Notes: generated from the letters alone by a model not told the origin. A stretch of DNA of 17,181 nucleotides from Candidatus Nomurabacteria bacterium (GCA_943349555.1 CALQZK010000013.1:1-17181); one strand, 5' to 3'. Shown: positions 1 through 6,798, counted from the first letter of the stretch. A program made the numbers and translations.

Positions 1-533
1 CACTACCGTCTCATTTTGATGCTGATACTATAATAAACTGTATTGATCCAGATAAGGATACTGATGGACTGACGCCAACTACTCAATATATAGCAGCTAC
101 AGCAAGAGGAATAAGAGATCTATTTAAATTTTATAATGTAAAATTGCAGAACAAAAAAATCACCGTCGTTGGTCAATCGAAACTCGTTGGAAAACCAATA
201 GCCGAAATGTGCAGAAAAGAAGGAGCTGTGGTAACAGTCTGCGACAGTAAGACAGAAAATCTGGCAGAAAAAACAAAAATTGCGGACATTTTAATTGTGG
301 CAATAGGCAAGCCCTGCTTTATAGATGAAAAATATGTTTCAAAAGGTCAGATCGTAATAGATGTGGGCATTACACGTCAGGATGGGAAGCTGCTGGGTGA
401 TGTTGATTTCGAAAAAGTGAAGGATATTGTAGACATGATAACACCAGTCCCTGGTGGAGTCGGACAAATGACAGTTCTCGCCCTTTTCGAAAATCTAATT
501 GATGCATGTTATAATGCAAATATAATAAAATAA
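1..533 (+). CDS. folD: Bifunctional methylenetetrahydrofolate dehydrogenase/cyclohydrolase FolD, 3' part
   Basis: FolD interconverts 5,10-methylene-THF and 10-formyl-THF (NADP dehydrogenase plus cyclohydrolase). The reading frame is open from the first bases (codons from position 3) to the TAA at 531-533, giving about 176 residues. The N-terminal catalytic part with the active-site lysine lies before the window. Visible landmarks are the DPDKDTDGLTP folate-side motif, the Rossmann motif VVGQSKLVGKP, AIGKP...VIDVG, and the C-terminal signature TPVPGGVGQMT. Family members normally read PGGVGPMT, so the Pro-to-Gln change is noteworthy. A TTG at 144 lies inside the gene and is not a start. The next gene begins 5 bp after the stop, suggesting cotranscription. 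The family assignment is secure; only the truncation by the window edge limits it. Confidence 0.95.
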   Translation, partial: LPSHFDADTIINCIDPDKDTDGLTPTTQYIAATARGIRDLFKFYNVKLQNKKITVVGQSKLVGKPIAEMCRKEGAVVTVCDSKTENLAEKTKIADILIVAIGKPCFIDEKYVSKGQIVIDVGITRQDGKLLGDVDFEKVKDIVDMITPVPGGVGQMTVLALFENLIDACYNANIIK

Positions 534-538
534 AAAAT

Positions 539-1303
539 ATGAATAATGAAAATGTAAAAAATAATATATGGAAAGCAGGACTCGTTGTGAGCGTGCTCCT
601 AGCCATTTTCTTGACAGTAATATCTATAAAAGAGTTCAAGTCTCTCCGCTATGTAGGAAAAGATACCCCGATTTATAATTCCATCACCGTCAATGGAAAA
701 GGGGAGGCAATCTCTATCCCTGACATTGCAACTTTTTCTTTCGGTGTTATTGAAACCGCCAAGACTATAGATGAAGCACAGACAAAAGCTACTACCAAAA
801 CGAATAATGCAATTAAAGCCCTAAAAGATGCCGGTATTGCAGATAAGGACATAAAGACTCTTTCATATAATATAAACCCTCATTACGAATACATGGATAT
901 GAAATCAACTTTGACAGGCTACGATATTAGCCAGACTATCCAAGTGAAAGTTCGCGATTTAAAGAAAGCTGGTGCACTCCTCTCTGCTATTGGAAGTCTG
1001 AAGGTTCAGAATGTTAACAGTCTGATTTTCTCTACAGATGATATTGATGGGATAAAAGCAGAAGCGCGAGAATTGGCCATCGAGAATGCAAAAGAAAAAG
1101 CCAAGAATCTCTCTAGACAGCTTGGCGTCAAGCTTGTCCGCATCACCAGCTTCTATGAGCAGGGGGATGATATGGGTTCGTACTATAGGGAAGGGATAGG
1201 GGCAGATATGCAGGTCAAGTCAATGTCGGCAGTCGCACCGGAGATACCTACAGGAGAGCAGAAAGTGATTTCCAATGTTTCTGTTACTTACGAAATAAGA
1301 TAG
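539..1303 (+). CDS. SIMPL-domain (DUF541) membrane-anchored protein
   Basis: This 254-residue protein has a short cytoplasmic N-terminus, one hydrophobic segment at about residues 13-31 (AGLVVSVLLAIFLTVIS) and then a long extracytoplasmic domain. From residue 48 (ITVNGKGEA...PDIATFSFGV) it matches the SIMPL/DUF541 family: beta strands, a helix rich in Ala and Lys (DEAQTKATTKTNNAIKAL), GIADKDIKTLSYNINPHYEY, and a second helical segment IKAEARELAIENAKEKA. The family is periplasmic or surface exposed and often linked to stress tolerance, but its molecular role is not settled. The first segment could be a signal peptide, but no clear cleavage site is seen, so I read it as an anchor. The ATG lies 5 bp after folD with no Shine-Dalgarno sequence. 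The family call is firm; the function is unknown. Confidence 0.85.
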   Translation: MNNENVKNNIWKAGLVVSVLLAIFLTVISIKEFKSLRYVGKDTPIYNSITVNGKGEAISIPDIATFSFGVIETAKTIDEAQTKATTKTNNAIKALKDAGIADKDIKTLSYNINPHYEYMDMKSTLTGYDISQTIQVKVRDLKKAGALLSAIGSLKVQNVNSLIFSTDDIDGIKAEARELAIENAKEKAKNLSRQLGVKLVRITSFYEQGDDMGSYYREGIGADMQVKSMSAVAPEIPTGEQKVISNVSVTYEIR

Positions 1304-1332
1304 TTGACTTAATAACACGAAAAAGGTACTAT
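1304..1332 (+). promoter_or_regulatory. Promoter of the secE-nusG-rplK operon
   Basis: TTGACT (1304-1309) and TACTAT (1327-1332) are separated by 17 bp. They begin immediately after the TAG stop of the SIMPL gene and lie upstream of secE. The -35 matches consensus at 5 of 6 positions and the -10 at 4 of 6. The predicted transcript would start near 1339 and have a leader of about 55 nt. Confidence 0.55.
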
Positions 1333-1341
1333 ATTCCCATA

Positions 1342-1359
1342 CCCCGGGAGGGGATTTTT
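1342..1359 (+). promoter_or_regulatory. Small GC hairpin in the secE leader
   Basis: CCCC (1342-1345) and GGGG (1350-1353) can pair around a GGGA loop and are followed by ATTTTT. This could be a weak terminator of upstream transcription or a leader attenuator of the secE operon. The stem is only 4 bp, so this is tentative. The rest of 1304-1393 shows no further element. Confidence 0.3.
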
Positions 1360-1393
1360 AATAACAATTTTACTAACAGCTTCACCTAACAGC

Positions 1394-1570
1394 ATGAAAA
1401 TTACAGAATATATCAAGGAAACCCGCGCAGAAATGGCACATGTCTCTTGGCCGTCCAGAAAGCAAGCTATTTCCTATGCTGCCGCTGTTATTATTGTCTC
1501 TGTCCTTACCGCACTCTTTCTCTCTGTCTTCGACTATATCTTTAATAGACTTCTAACGCTTTTTGTTTAA
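1394..1570 (+). CDS. secE: Preprotein translocase subunit SecE
   Basis: This 58-residue protein is the short, single-span form of SecE, the clamp-like subunit that holds SecY together in the inner-membrane translocon. Residues 1-25 form the amphipathic helix with the hallmark E(T/M)xxVSWPSRKQA (VSWPSRK at about 17-23). Residues 28-50 are one hydrophobic transmembrane segment (YAAAVIIVSVLTALFLSVF). E. coli SecE has three spans; most bacteria have this one-span version. The ATG at 1394 is the only sensible start and no Shine-Dalgarno sequence is seen. The stop is 18 bp before nusG, the classic secE-nusG-rplK order, which strongly supports the call despite the short length. Confidence 0.92.
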   Translation: MKITEYIKETRAEMAHVSWPSRKQAISYAAAVIIVSVLTALFLSVFDYIFNRLLTLFV

Positions 1571-1588
1571 AAATAGCAAATAAATAAT

Positions 1589-2134
1589 ATGGGAAAACAA
1601 CAAATAGGAGGAGAAAGAAATTGGTACGCAATCCACACATATGCAGGATATGAGAATGCTGTTTCTCGTAATCTCAAACAGCGCATAGAATCCCTAGGCA
1701 TGGAGGATCGTATATTTAATGTCCTTGTCCCGACCGAGAAAAAAATAAAAATAAAAGGTGGAAAAAGGGTGGAGGAAGAGGAGAAAATTTATCCAGGATA
1801 CGTGCTGGTAGACATGATGGTAACGGATGATTCCTGGTATGTTGTTCGCAATACTCCGCGCGTGACCGGTTTTGTTGGTTCCGGAGTTTATCCTGTTCCG
1901 CTTGATAAAAAAGAAGTTGATGTACTTTTCAGCAGGATGAATAAGGGAGAGATCAAGCATACCATCGACCTTGTCATCGATGATATTGTGAAGATTGTCG
2001 ACGGACCCTTCAAAGACCTTGAAGGCAAAGTCAGTGAAGTCGATGATGACCATGGCAAGATTAAAGTTCTAGTTTCCATGTTCGGCCGCGAAACTCCTGT
2101 GGAGCTGGATTTCTTGCAAGTTAAGAAGATATAA
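1589..2134 (+). CDS. nusG: Transcription termination/antitermination factor NusG
   Basis: NusG binds the RNA polymerase clamp and promotes processive elongation and Rho- or ribosome-coupled control. The protein has 181 residues, normal for the family. The NGN domain covers about residues 9-115: NWYAIHTYAGYENAVSRNL, then EKKIKIKGGKRVEEEEKIYPGYVLVDM, then WYVVRNTPRVTGFVG. The C-terminal KOW domain starts at about residue 128 (VKIVDGPFKDLEGKVSEVD) and ends with the typical MFGRETPVELDFLQVKKI. It lies between secE and rplK as in most bacteria. The ATG at 1589 is preceded by AT-rich sequence without a Shine-Dalgarno motif. The identification is unambiguous. Confidence 0.97.
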   Translation: MGKQQIGGERNWYAIHTYAGYENAVSRNLKQRIESLGMEDRIFNVLVPTEKKIKIKGGKRVEEEEKIYPGYVLVDMMVTDDSWYVVRNTPRVTGFVGSGVYPVPLDKKEVDVLFSRMNKGEIKHTIDLVIDDIVKIVDGPFKDLEGKVSEVDDDHGKIKVLVSMFGRETPVELDFLQVKKI

Positions 2135-2167
2135 GGTAATCTACACACACCTACATTTTTTAAATTT

Positions 2168-2593
2168 ATGACTAAAAAGATAATCAAAAAAGTAAAAGTT
2201 AGCGCTCCAGCGGGGAAAGCAACCCCCGCACCTCCTTTGGGCCCTACTCTCGGACAAGCTGGAGTCAATATCGGAGACTTTACGAAGAAATTCAATGACG
2301 CTACCAAGAATATGGGAGGGGATATTATTCCCGTTGTCATCACTGTCTACGAAGATCGAACCTATAGTTTTGTTTTGAAGACCCCTCCAGCAAGTTCTCT
2401 AATACTAAAAGCTGCTGGGATTGAAAAGGGCGCAGGTAAGCATGCAGTCAAGAAAGCTGGAACTATTACTCGAGCAAAGGTAAAGGAAATCGCTGAGAAA
2501 AAAATGCCGGATTTGAATGCAAATGATATCGAGGCGGCAATGAAGATTATTGAAGGATCATGTAGGTCTCTCGGAGTGGAAGTCAAGGGATAG
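2168..2593 (+). CDS. rplK: 50S ribosomal protein L11
   Basis: L11 forms the GTPase-associated stalk base on 23S rRNA with L10 and is the target region of thiopeptides. The 141-residue length is typical. The N-terminal domain shows KVKVSAPAGKATPAPPLGPTLGQAGVNI, the proline-rich segment and P-P-L-G-P motif characteristic of L11. The C-terminal rRNA-binding domain includes KTPPASSLILKAAGIEKGAG and ends NDIEAAMKIIEGSCRSLGVEVKG. In most bacteria rplA (L1) follows directly. Here the next gene is a tiny zinc-knuckle protein with its own promoter, so the L11-L1 pairing is broken. No Shine-Dalgarno sequence is seen before the ATG. The call is certain. Confidence 0.97.
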   Translation: MTKKIIKKVKVSAPAGKATPAPPLGPTLGQAGVNIGDFTKKFNDATKNMGGDIIPVVITVYEDRTYSFVLKTPPASSLILKAAGIEKGAGKHAVKKAGTITRAKVKEIAEKKMPDLNANDIEAAMKIIEGSCRSLGVEVKG

Positions 2594-2596
2594 GAT

Positions 2597-2626
2597 GTGA
2601 CAAAAGTAGTATAATTTTGATATAAT
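2597..2626 (+). promoter_or_regulatory. Promoter giving a leaderless transcript for the SEC-C gene and folC
   Basis: GTGACA (2597-2602) and a perfect TATAAT (2621-2626) are separated by 18 bp. Initiation about 7 nt after the -10 falls on the A of the ATG at 2633, so the mRNA would have essentially no 5' leader. A second TATAAT lies at 2610-2615 but has no spaced -35. Confidence 0.55.
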
Positions 2627-2632
2627 AAAACC

Positions 2633-2797
2633 ATGGAAGTAGTATTAGATATGAAAGGATTGGATCAGCCCTGCAAGTGCAGTTCAAAAAAACTAGCTGG
2701 AAACTGCTGCAGGAAAGAAGAAGGCTGCCCATGCGGATCTGGAGAAAAAGTCAGCAAATGCTGTATCGGCAGGATGGAGAAGAAAAATGGACTATAA
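2633..2797 (+). CDS. Very small SEC-C-type zinc-knuckle protein
   Basis: This 54-residue protein has eight cysteines in two blocks: PCKCSSKKLAGNCC (about residues 13-26) and CPCGSGEKVSKCC (about residues 32-44). The second block is the SEC-C signature CxCGSGxKxxxCC, known from the C-terminus of SecA and several other proteins, where it binds zinc. No other domain is present; the tail is basic (GRMEKKNGL). It could be a stand-alone zinc protein or an adaptor that contacts SecB-like or ribosomal partners, but this is inference. The ATG at 2633 sits directly at the predicted transcription start. The stop overlaps folC by 11 bp (folC ATG at 2787), implying translational coupling. The metal-binding motif is clear; the role is unknown. 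Confidence 0.75.
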   Translation: MEVVLDMKGLDQPCKCSSKKLAGNCCRKEEGCPCGSGEKVSKCCIGRMEKKNGL

Positions 2798-4064
2798 GAG
2801 CGCAGTCGCTTACGTTGGATCTTTTTCTAATATCTCTCTGCGGAAGGGTTGGGATACAAAAGTCGGCAGGGGTGTAAGAGATCCTTCCTTTTTTCTCGAT
2901 AGGATGAGATATTTTTTGGATTTGCTCGGTAATCCAGAGAAAGGCTTTAAATACATTCACATCACAGGTACGGCAGGCAAGGGTACGGTTTCTACTATGG
3001 TTCAGGAAATTCTACATGCGTCCGGCAAGAAAGTCGGTCTTTTTACTTCTCCATATGTTACAACTACAATAGAGAAAATACGAGTCGGGGATTTATACAT
3101 TTCTCCGGGCGAACTTGTGAGTATTGTGGGGCAGTTGAAACCTTTTATAAAAAAAGCAGAAAAAGAAGGTAAATATGGAGGACCCTCGGCTTTTGAAATT
3201 TTCCTGGCTATCGCTTTTATATATTTTAAAAATAAAAAATGCGAATGGGTGGTGCTAGAAGTTGGCCTTGGCGGAAGATATGATGCGACGAATGTCATCA
3301 CTTCACCGAAAGTCACCGCTATTACAAATATTGATTATGACCATACAGAAATTCTAGGTAAAAAATTGAAGCAGATTGGATATGATAAAGCGGGAATAAT
3401 AAAAAAGAGAAGCGTATTTTTCACAGCAGAACAGAGGCCGGCTTTGCTGAATTTATTTAAAAAGATTTGCAAAGAAAAAGGTGCTGTCTTTAATCATATA
3501 GAAAAGCAGAAGAGTCATGCGGAGTATAATAGATTGCTCGCAACTAGGGTAGCGGAGTCTATTGGTATATCAGAGGCGACGATTGAAAAAGGAATAAAGA
3601 ATACTCGCTTGCCTTGCCGCTTTGAAATCATGCAAAAAGATCCTCTTATTATCCTCGATGGAGCGCATAATAGGGCGAAGATAAGGAGTACAGTCCAAAA
3701 TTTAAAAAGCCAAAATTACAAGAAATTAATTATTATACTTTCGATATCAAATACCAAGAAAGATAATAGAGCGATAATAGAACCAATCGCTTCAATTGCT
3801 GATCAAATTATACTCAGTTCCACATCTACAGAAGAAAGACGCTCTACGCACCCAAGCGCTCTATTGCCCTACGTTAAAAAATTCAAGAAAAGAAATGCAA
3901 AAGTTGAGATAGTTATGAATCCAAAAGAAGCCATGACTTTAGCTAGGAAAAGTGCCCGGAAAGGAGATTGCATCCTAGTCACCGGATCTTTCTTTTTAGC
4001 TGGAGATTTGAGGACCTTGTGGTTCTCGGAAGAGTGGGTGATGAAGAATAGGAGGAGTTTCTGA
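2787..4064 (+). CDS. folC: Bifunctional folylpolyglutamate/dihydrofolate synthase
   Basis: FolC, a Mur-ligase-type ATP-dependent enzyme, adds glutamate to folates and often also to dihydropteroate. The protein has 425 residues, the family norm. Visible elements are the P-loop GTAGKGT (residues 61-67), FTSPY (86-90), the LGGRYDATN motif (161-169), NIDYDHTEILG (181-191), the KAGI lysine (K201, the carbamylated Mur-ligase lysine position) and LDGAHN (290-295) for the C-terminal ligase domain. The segment between about 225 and 255 is shorter than in E. coli. The start at 2787 lies inside the preceding zinc-knuckle gene, with GGAG a few bases upstream. Whether it has the dihydrofolate synthase step cannot be told from sequence alone; no folP or folK is in the window. 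Confidence 0.93.
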   Translation: MDYKSAVAYVGSFSNISLRKGWDTKVGRGVRDPSFFLDRMRYFLDLLGNPEKGFKYIHITGTAGKGTVSTMVQEILHASGKKVGLFTSPYVTTTIEKIRVGDLYISPGELVSIVGQLKPFIKKAEKEGKYGGPSAFEIFLAIAFIYFKNKKCEWVVLEVGLGGRYDATNVITSPKVTAITNIDYDHTEILGKKLKQIGYDKAGIIKKRSVFFTAEQRPALLNLFKKICKEKGAVFNHIEKQKSHAEYNRLLATRVAESIGISEATIEKGIKNTRLPCRFEIMQKDPLIILDGAHNRAKIRSTVQNLKSQNYKKLIIILSISNTKKDNRAIIEPIASIADQIILSSTSTEERRSTHPSALLPYVKKFKKRNAKVEIVMNPKEAMTLARKSARKGDCILVTGSFFLAGDLRTLWFSEEWVMKNRRSF

Positions 4065-4096
4065 TAGCTGTTGTTTTTTTGTATGTATAAAAATCC

Positions 4097-4125
4097 TTGA
4101 CAGGATACGATAGATATGCTATGCT
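4097..4125 (+). promoter_or_regulatory. Promoter of the small orphan gene
   Basis: A perfect TTGACA (4097-4102) is spaced 17 bp from TATGCT (4120-4125, 5 of 6 to consensus). Transcription would start near 4132, giving a 48-nt leader before the ATG at 4180. The -35 context AATCCTTGACA is the same as in the DGR target promoter at 10769. Confidence 0.65.
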
Positions 4126-4179
4126 TAAGAAAGGAGTTATTTGAGTTCAACCGCTACCTTTTTCTTGAAAGGAAACGCT

Positions 4180-4494
4180 ATGCTAATTGGAAATGGAAAT
4201 AAAAAAAGAACAAAGATAAAATCGGGTGACACGGCAGTCTTCTTTCTTGATCGAAAGACATTAGTTTTCTGTAGGGGGCGTTCCGGTCCAGGGGACAATC
4301 GTCTTCGATGGAGTAATGGAAGTGATCAGAGCATTGTCATAGAGTCCGGTGAAAAGATAGATGCCTTTGATGCTGGTTATATTATCGATATCATTTGTCA
4401 GACTCACAATCTGACTTTTGAAATGATCGAGGATAGAAGTAAGATCAAGGAAGGAGAACCACCGACTGTCACCTACCGCATCAAGAGTTTGTAA
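4180..4494 (+). CDS. Small hypothetical protein, beta-rich, unknown function
   Basis: This 104-residue protein belongs to no family I recognise. It starts MLIGNGNKKRTKIKSGD and alternates short hydrophobic and charged stretches (TAVFFLDRKTLVFCRG, NGSDQSIVIESGEKI, GYIIDIICQTHNLTFEMIED), which suggests a beta-rich fold. There is no signal peptide or membrane span. I chose the ATG at 4180 because AAAGGA lies 6 bp upstream (4168-4173). An in-frame TTG at 4141 also follows an AAGGAG, but that motif sits right at the predicted transcription start. Its own strong promoter and a terminator mark it as a monocistronic gene between folC and the minus-strand pair. A real gene is likely; the function is unknown. 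Confidence 0.6.
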   Translation: MLIGNGNKKRTKIKSGDTAVFFLDRKTLVFCRGRSGPGDNRLRWSNGSDQSIVIESGEKIDAFDAGYIIDIICQTHNLTFEMIEDRSKIKEGEPPTVTYRIKSL

Positions 4495-4509
4495 GCCTAT
4501 CATCTGAAT

Positions 4510-4528
4510 ACAGAAATCCTCTGTTTTT
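4510..4528 (+). terminator. Weak intrinsic terminator after the orphan gene
   Basis: ACAGA (4510-4514) pairs with TCTGT (4520-4524) around AATCC and runs into five T (4524-4528). The stem is only 5 bp, but its position 16 bp after a stop and before a convergent gene fits a terminator. Confidence 0.4.
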
Positions 4529-4548
4529 ATATGGTGGGTTTTCTGTTT

Positions 4549-4584
4549 TATACACCAAGAGCTAGATAGCTCAAATAGTGTATA
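4549..4584. repeat. Nested inverted repeat in the convergent intergenic region
   Basis: An outer 7-bp stem, TATACAC (4549-4555) with GTGTATA (4578-4584), encloses an inner 5-bp stem, GAGCT (4559-4563) with AGCTC (4568-4572), with an AGAT loop. Neither strand has a T-run after it, so it is not a standard terminator. It lies just past the end of the minus-strand VOC gene. Confidence 0.5.
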
Positions 4585-4591
4585 TGAGCCG

Positions 4592-4954
4592 TTATCTCAC
4601 CTCTACTAATTCCACTCTATTATTCTGTGTATCCAACACTACCGCTCTGCGACCCCAGGGAGAATCTTGCGGTTCTGTTAAAATAATTACTTTTTCTTTT
4701 CTTAGAATGTCAATTATCTTGTCCAAATTCTTAATAATAAAACCCATCCTAACAACATTCTCTGTTGAATCTGAAGTATCTGCTGGGTATATTTCAAAAA
4801 CAAAAGAATTATTCTCTGACGCATAATGCTCTGGTCCCTGCCCATGTCGGTGCTTGATAAACTTCAACCCTAAAAGAGAATAAAAATCAGCACACTTATT
4901 TATCCCAGTGCTTTTAATAGTGATTAAATTTAATTGCGGGGTATTATCTGTCAT
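4592..4954 (-). CDS. VOC-family protein (glyoxalase/bleomycin-resistance fold)
   Basis: This 120-residue protein has the paired beta-alpha-beta-beta-beta modules of the vicinal oxygen chelate superfamily. The first module reads LNLITIKSTGINKCADFYSLLGLKFIKH...SFVFEIYPAD. The second reads VRMGFIIKNLDKIIDILRKEKVIIL...GRRAVVLDTQNNRVELVEV. Members bind a metal and act as lyases, dioxygenases or drug-binding proteins. The candidate ligand positions include the terminal Glu in RVELVE, but the first-module ligand is not obvious. The substrate cannot be assigned. The ATG at 4954 begins 2 bp after the stop of the upstream reductase gene, so the two are cotranscribed on the minus strand, opposite to everything around them. 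Confidence 0.85.
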   Translation of the reverse strand: MTDNTPQLNLITIKSTGINKCADFYSLLGLKFIKHRHGQGPEHYASENNSFVFEIYPADTSDSTENVVRMGFIIKNLDKIIDILRKEKVIILTEPQDSPWGRRAVVLDTQNNRVELVEVR

Positions 4955-4956
4955 TT

Positions 4957-5475
4957 TTAATCCGTCATCTTCGGCGTTCCAGAATAATCAACAGAATATT
5001 CCATCAATAGCGAACCACTTTCCGCCGATTCCTGCACACTTTTTAATTTCAAATGATAAAGCATCTCTTCATTGAAGAGGGTAATCCCTTTGCCAAAAAC
5101 TATGGGTTCAACAGTCAAATAAATAGTATCCACAACTCCAGCTTTCATAAACATGTTGTAAATATGCGAGCCTCCGCAGATTGCCACGCTTTTAAATCCT
5201 CTCGCCTCCAAATCTTTTAATAATTCCCTCGGTGGTTTCTGGGTAGTCTCTGCACCTTCAAAAGTTTTTGTCATGCTGTAGACAATATTCACCCTCTCTT
5301 TTAACGGCCTTGGAAGGGTGGCGTAGGTAGTCGAGCCCATGATGACAACTCCAGCCTGCTTGGTCAGCTCCACAAAGCGCTTCTTGTCGGCCTTGCTGGT
5401 CCAGAAAGCCGAGTGTTTTTCGTCTTTGGCTATGTATCCGTCGGCGGAAACCGCGGCAACGATGAAAGTTTTCAT
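4957..5475 (-). CDS. Dihydrofolate reductase-like protein (DHFR/RibD C-terminal family)
   Basis: This 172-residue NADPH-dependent reductase shows the DHFR fold: IVAAVSADGYIAKDEKHSAFWTS at the N-terminus, VVIMGSTTYATLPRPL (about residues 43-58), the glycine pair in AICGGSHIYNMFM (98-110) for cofactor binding, and YLTVEPIVFGKGITLF (119-134). It resembles the RibD C-terminal/YyaP group more than classical FolA: the usual LPW substrate motif is replaced by SAFW. The window encodes a thymidylate synthase (ThyA type, which makes dihydrofolate) but no other DHFR, so I infer that this may be the organism's dihydrofolate reductase. The alternative is a reductase of riboflavin or unknown metabolism. 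It heads a two-gene minus-strand operon with the VOC gene. Confidence 0.82.
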   Translation of the reverse strand: MKTFIVAAVSADGYIAKDEKHSAFWTSKADKKRFVELTKQAGVVIMGSTTYATLPRPLKERVNIVYSMTKTFEGAETTQKPPRELLKDLEARGFKSVAICGGSHIYNMFMKAGVVDTIYLTVEPIVFGKGITLFNEEMLYHLKLKSVQESAESGSLLMEYSVDYSGTPKMTD

Positions 5476-5527
5476 GTTTTATAATTGAAATTAACTACAA
5501 ATTAAATCACGCGACTTGTCATCTATT

Positions 5528-5549
5528 CTAATAATCTTATTAGTATTAT
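5528..5549. promoter_or_regulatory. Palindrome and -10-like box between divergent genes
   Basis: CTAATAA (5528-5534) and TTATTAG (5537-5543) form a perfect 7-bp dyad around TC in the 83-bp gap between the reductase (minus) and the CYTH gene (plus). TATTAT follows directly (5544-5549), 9 bp before the CYTH ATG, and reads TATAAT on the minus strand one base over. It could be an operator. No clear -35 is present, so the promoter call is weak. Confidence 0.35.
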
Positions 5550-5558
5550 ACTTCATAT

Positions 5559-6239
5559 ATGATAAAAAACTATGAAGTGGAAATAAAGAGCCTGCTTGGC
5601 TCAAAAGAGAATGCGGAGAAGTTGAAAGGCGAACTCCAGAAAAATTATCCAGATACAAAGCTCCTTTCCAAGGGCAGCCAGCTCAATCATTATTTCAATC
5701 TTTCTGCCGATCTCAACATTCTCAAGAAAAATATCGAAAGCATAATTCCTTCAGATCAGAAGGATTCATTTAATCATATTTTAAATGATGGAAAAAAGAT
5801 ATCCATGAGAACTCGCGATGCAGATGGAAAGGTTATCTTAGTAGTCAAGGCTTCAGTCGGAGATGATACCAGCTCCAATGGTGTGAAAAGAGTGGAGTTT
5901 GAAGTTGTAGTTAAAAAAAGTTTGGCAGAGCTTGATAAAATACTCCTTGATTCCGGCTGTACGTATCAGGCAAAGTGGTCACGTCAAAGAGAGGAATATG
6001 AAAGCGGAGATATGCATGTCTGCATTGATAAAAATGCGGGTTATGGATATTTGGCTGAATTTGAAAAGGTGACCCAGGACGAAGGTTCTCTCGAAAGTGT
6101 TAAGAATGACCTGCTCGCGAAAATGACTAGTTTAGGCATTGCCGAGCTCGCGCAAGATCGGCTAGAAAGAATGTTCGCGCACTATAATGCTCATTGGCAG
6201 GAGTATTATGGAACAGATAAGACATTTATTATAAAATAA
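5559..6239 (+). CDS. CYTH-domain protein (class IV adenylate cyclase/triphosphatase-like)
   Basis: CYTH enzymes form a beta tunnel that binds metal-bound triphosphates, acting as adenylate cyclase, thiamine triphosphatase or inorganic triphosphatase. The diagnostic ExExK is at residues 6-10 (EVEIK). Further tunnel strands with alternating charged residues follow: KISMRTRDADGKVILVVKAS, VKRVEFEVVV, WSRQREEYESGDMHVCIDK and YGYLAEFEKV. The C-terminal RLERMFAHY is also family-like. At 226 residues it is a stand-alone CYTH domain without a CHAD domain. The substrate cannot be read from sequence. It lies 10 bp upstream of dcd, so it probably shares its transcript. Confidence 0.85.
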   Translation: MIKNYEVEIKSLLGSKENAEKLKGELQKNYPDTKLLSKGSQLNHYFNLSADLNILKKNIESIIPSDQKDSFNHILNDGKKISMRTRDADGKVILVVKASVGDDTSSNGVKRVEFEVVVKKSLAELDKILLDSGCTYQAKWSRQREEYESGDMHVCIDKNAGYGYLAEFEKVTQDEGSLESVKNDLLAKMTSLGIAELAQDRLERMFAHYNAHWQEYYGTDKTFIIK

Positions 6240-6249
6240 CGAAAATATT

Positions 6250-6798
6250 ATGTTTTTATCCGATACTGATATAAAGAAAGGATTACAGGAAGGAAAGTTG
6301 GTTATCAAACCTTATAACGAAGATCAGCTTCAACCAGCAAGTTACGATGTTTTGTTGGGCAATGAATTTGAAGTGACTGACAGACATAAAACCGTCTCCA
6401 TTGATCCTGCGAATAAAATCTATCCCCAAACTAGAACTATCAAAGTCAAAGATGGTGAAGCCTTCATCCTTCATCCTGGTGAAAGTGTTTTGGGAAAACA
6501 GAAAGAGTTTATCGGTGTTGATCACGAGCACCTCATCTTATTATCAGGAAAAAGTAGTTTAGCGAGAGCTGGTCTTGTGGTCCATAATACTGCTATGCTT
6601 TTCAACCCAGGACACCATTTTTACCCCACTTTTGAGTTGGTAAATACAAATAATGTCCCTCTCATTCTCCGTCCCGGTATGGAGATAGCCCAATTACTTT
6701 TTGCAAAACTTACTTCCAAGACAAGACAAGCATATGGTAAAGTTGGAAGATACGGTAAGAGGAATTCAAATCACTTCGTTCCTAAAGCTAAGAAATAA
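6250..6798 (+). CDS. dcd: dCTP deaminase (dUTPase-fold)
   Basis: Dcd deaminates dCTP to dUTP, feeding dUMP for thymidylate synthase. The 182-residue protein has the trimeric dUTPase fold: LQPASYDVLLGNEF (27-40), the nucleotide-binding SGKSSLARAGL (99-109), HNTAMLFNPG (112-121, with the T-A pair typical of deaminases) and FELVN with E129 at the catalytic glutamate position, then LRPGMEIAQLLF (140-151). The dUTPase motif-3 aspartate is not seen. It could be a bifunctional dCTP deaminase/dUTPase like some archaeal enzymes, which would explain the lack of a nearby dut, but this is inference. It precedes thyA by 13 bp, a logical pairing. Confidence 0.9.
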   Translation: MFLSDTDIKKGLQEGKLVIKPYNEDQLQPASYDVLLGNEFEVTDRHKTVSIDPANKIYPQTRTIKVKDGEAFILHPGESVLGKQKEFIGVDHEHLILLSGKSSLARAGLVVHNTAMLFNPGHHFYPTFELVNTNNVPLILRPGMEIAQLLFAKLTSKTRQAYGKVGRYGKRNSNHFVPKAKK

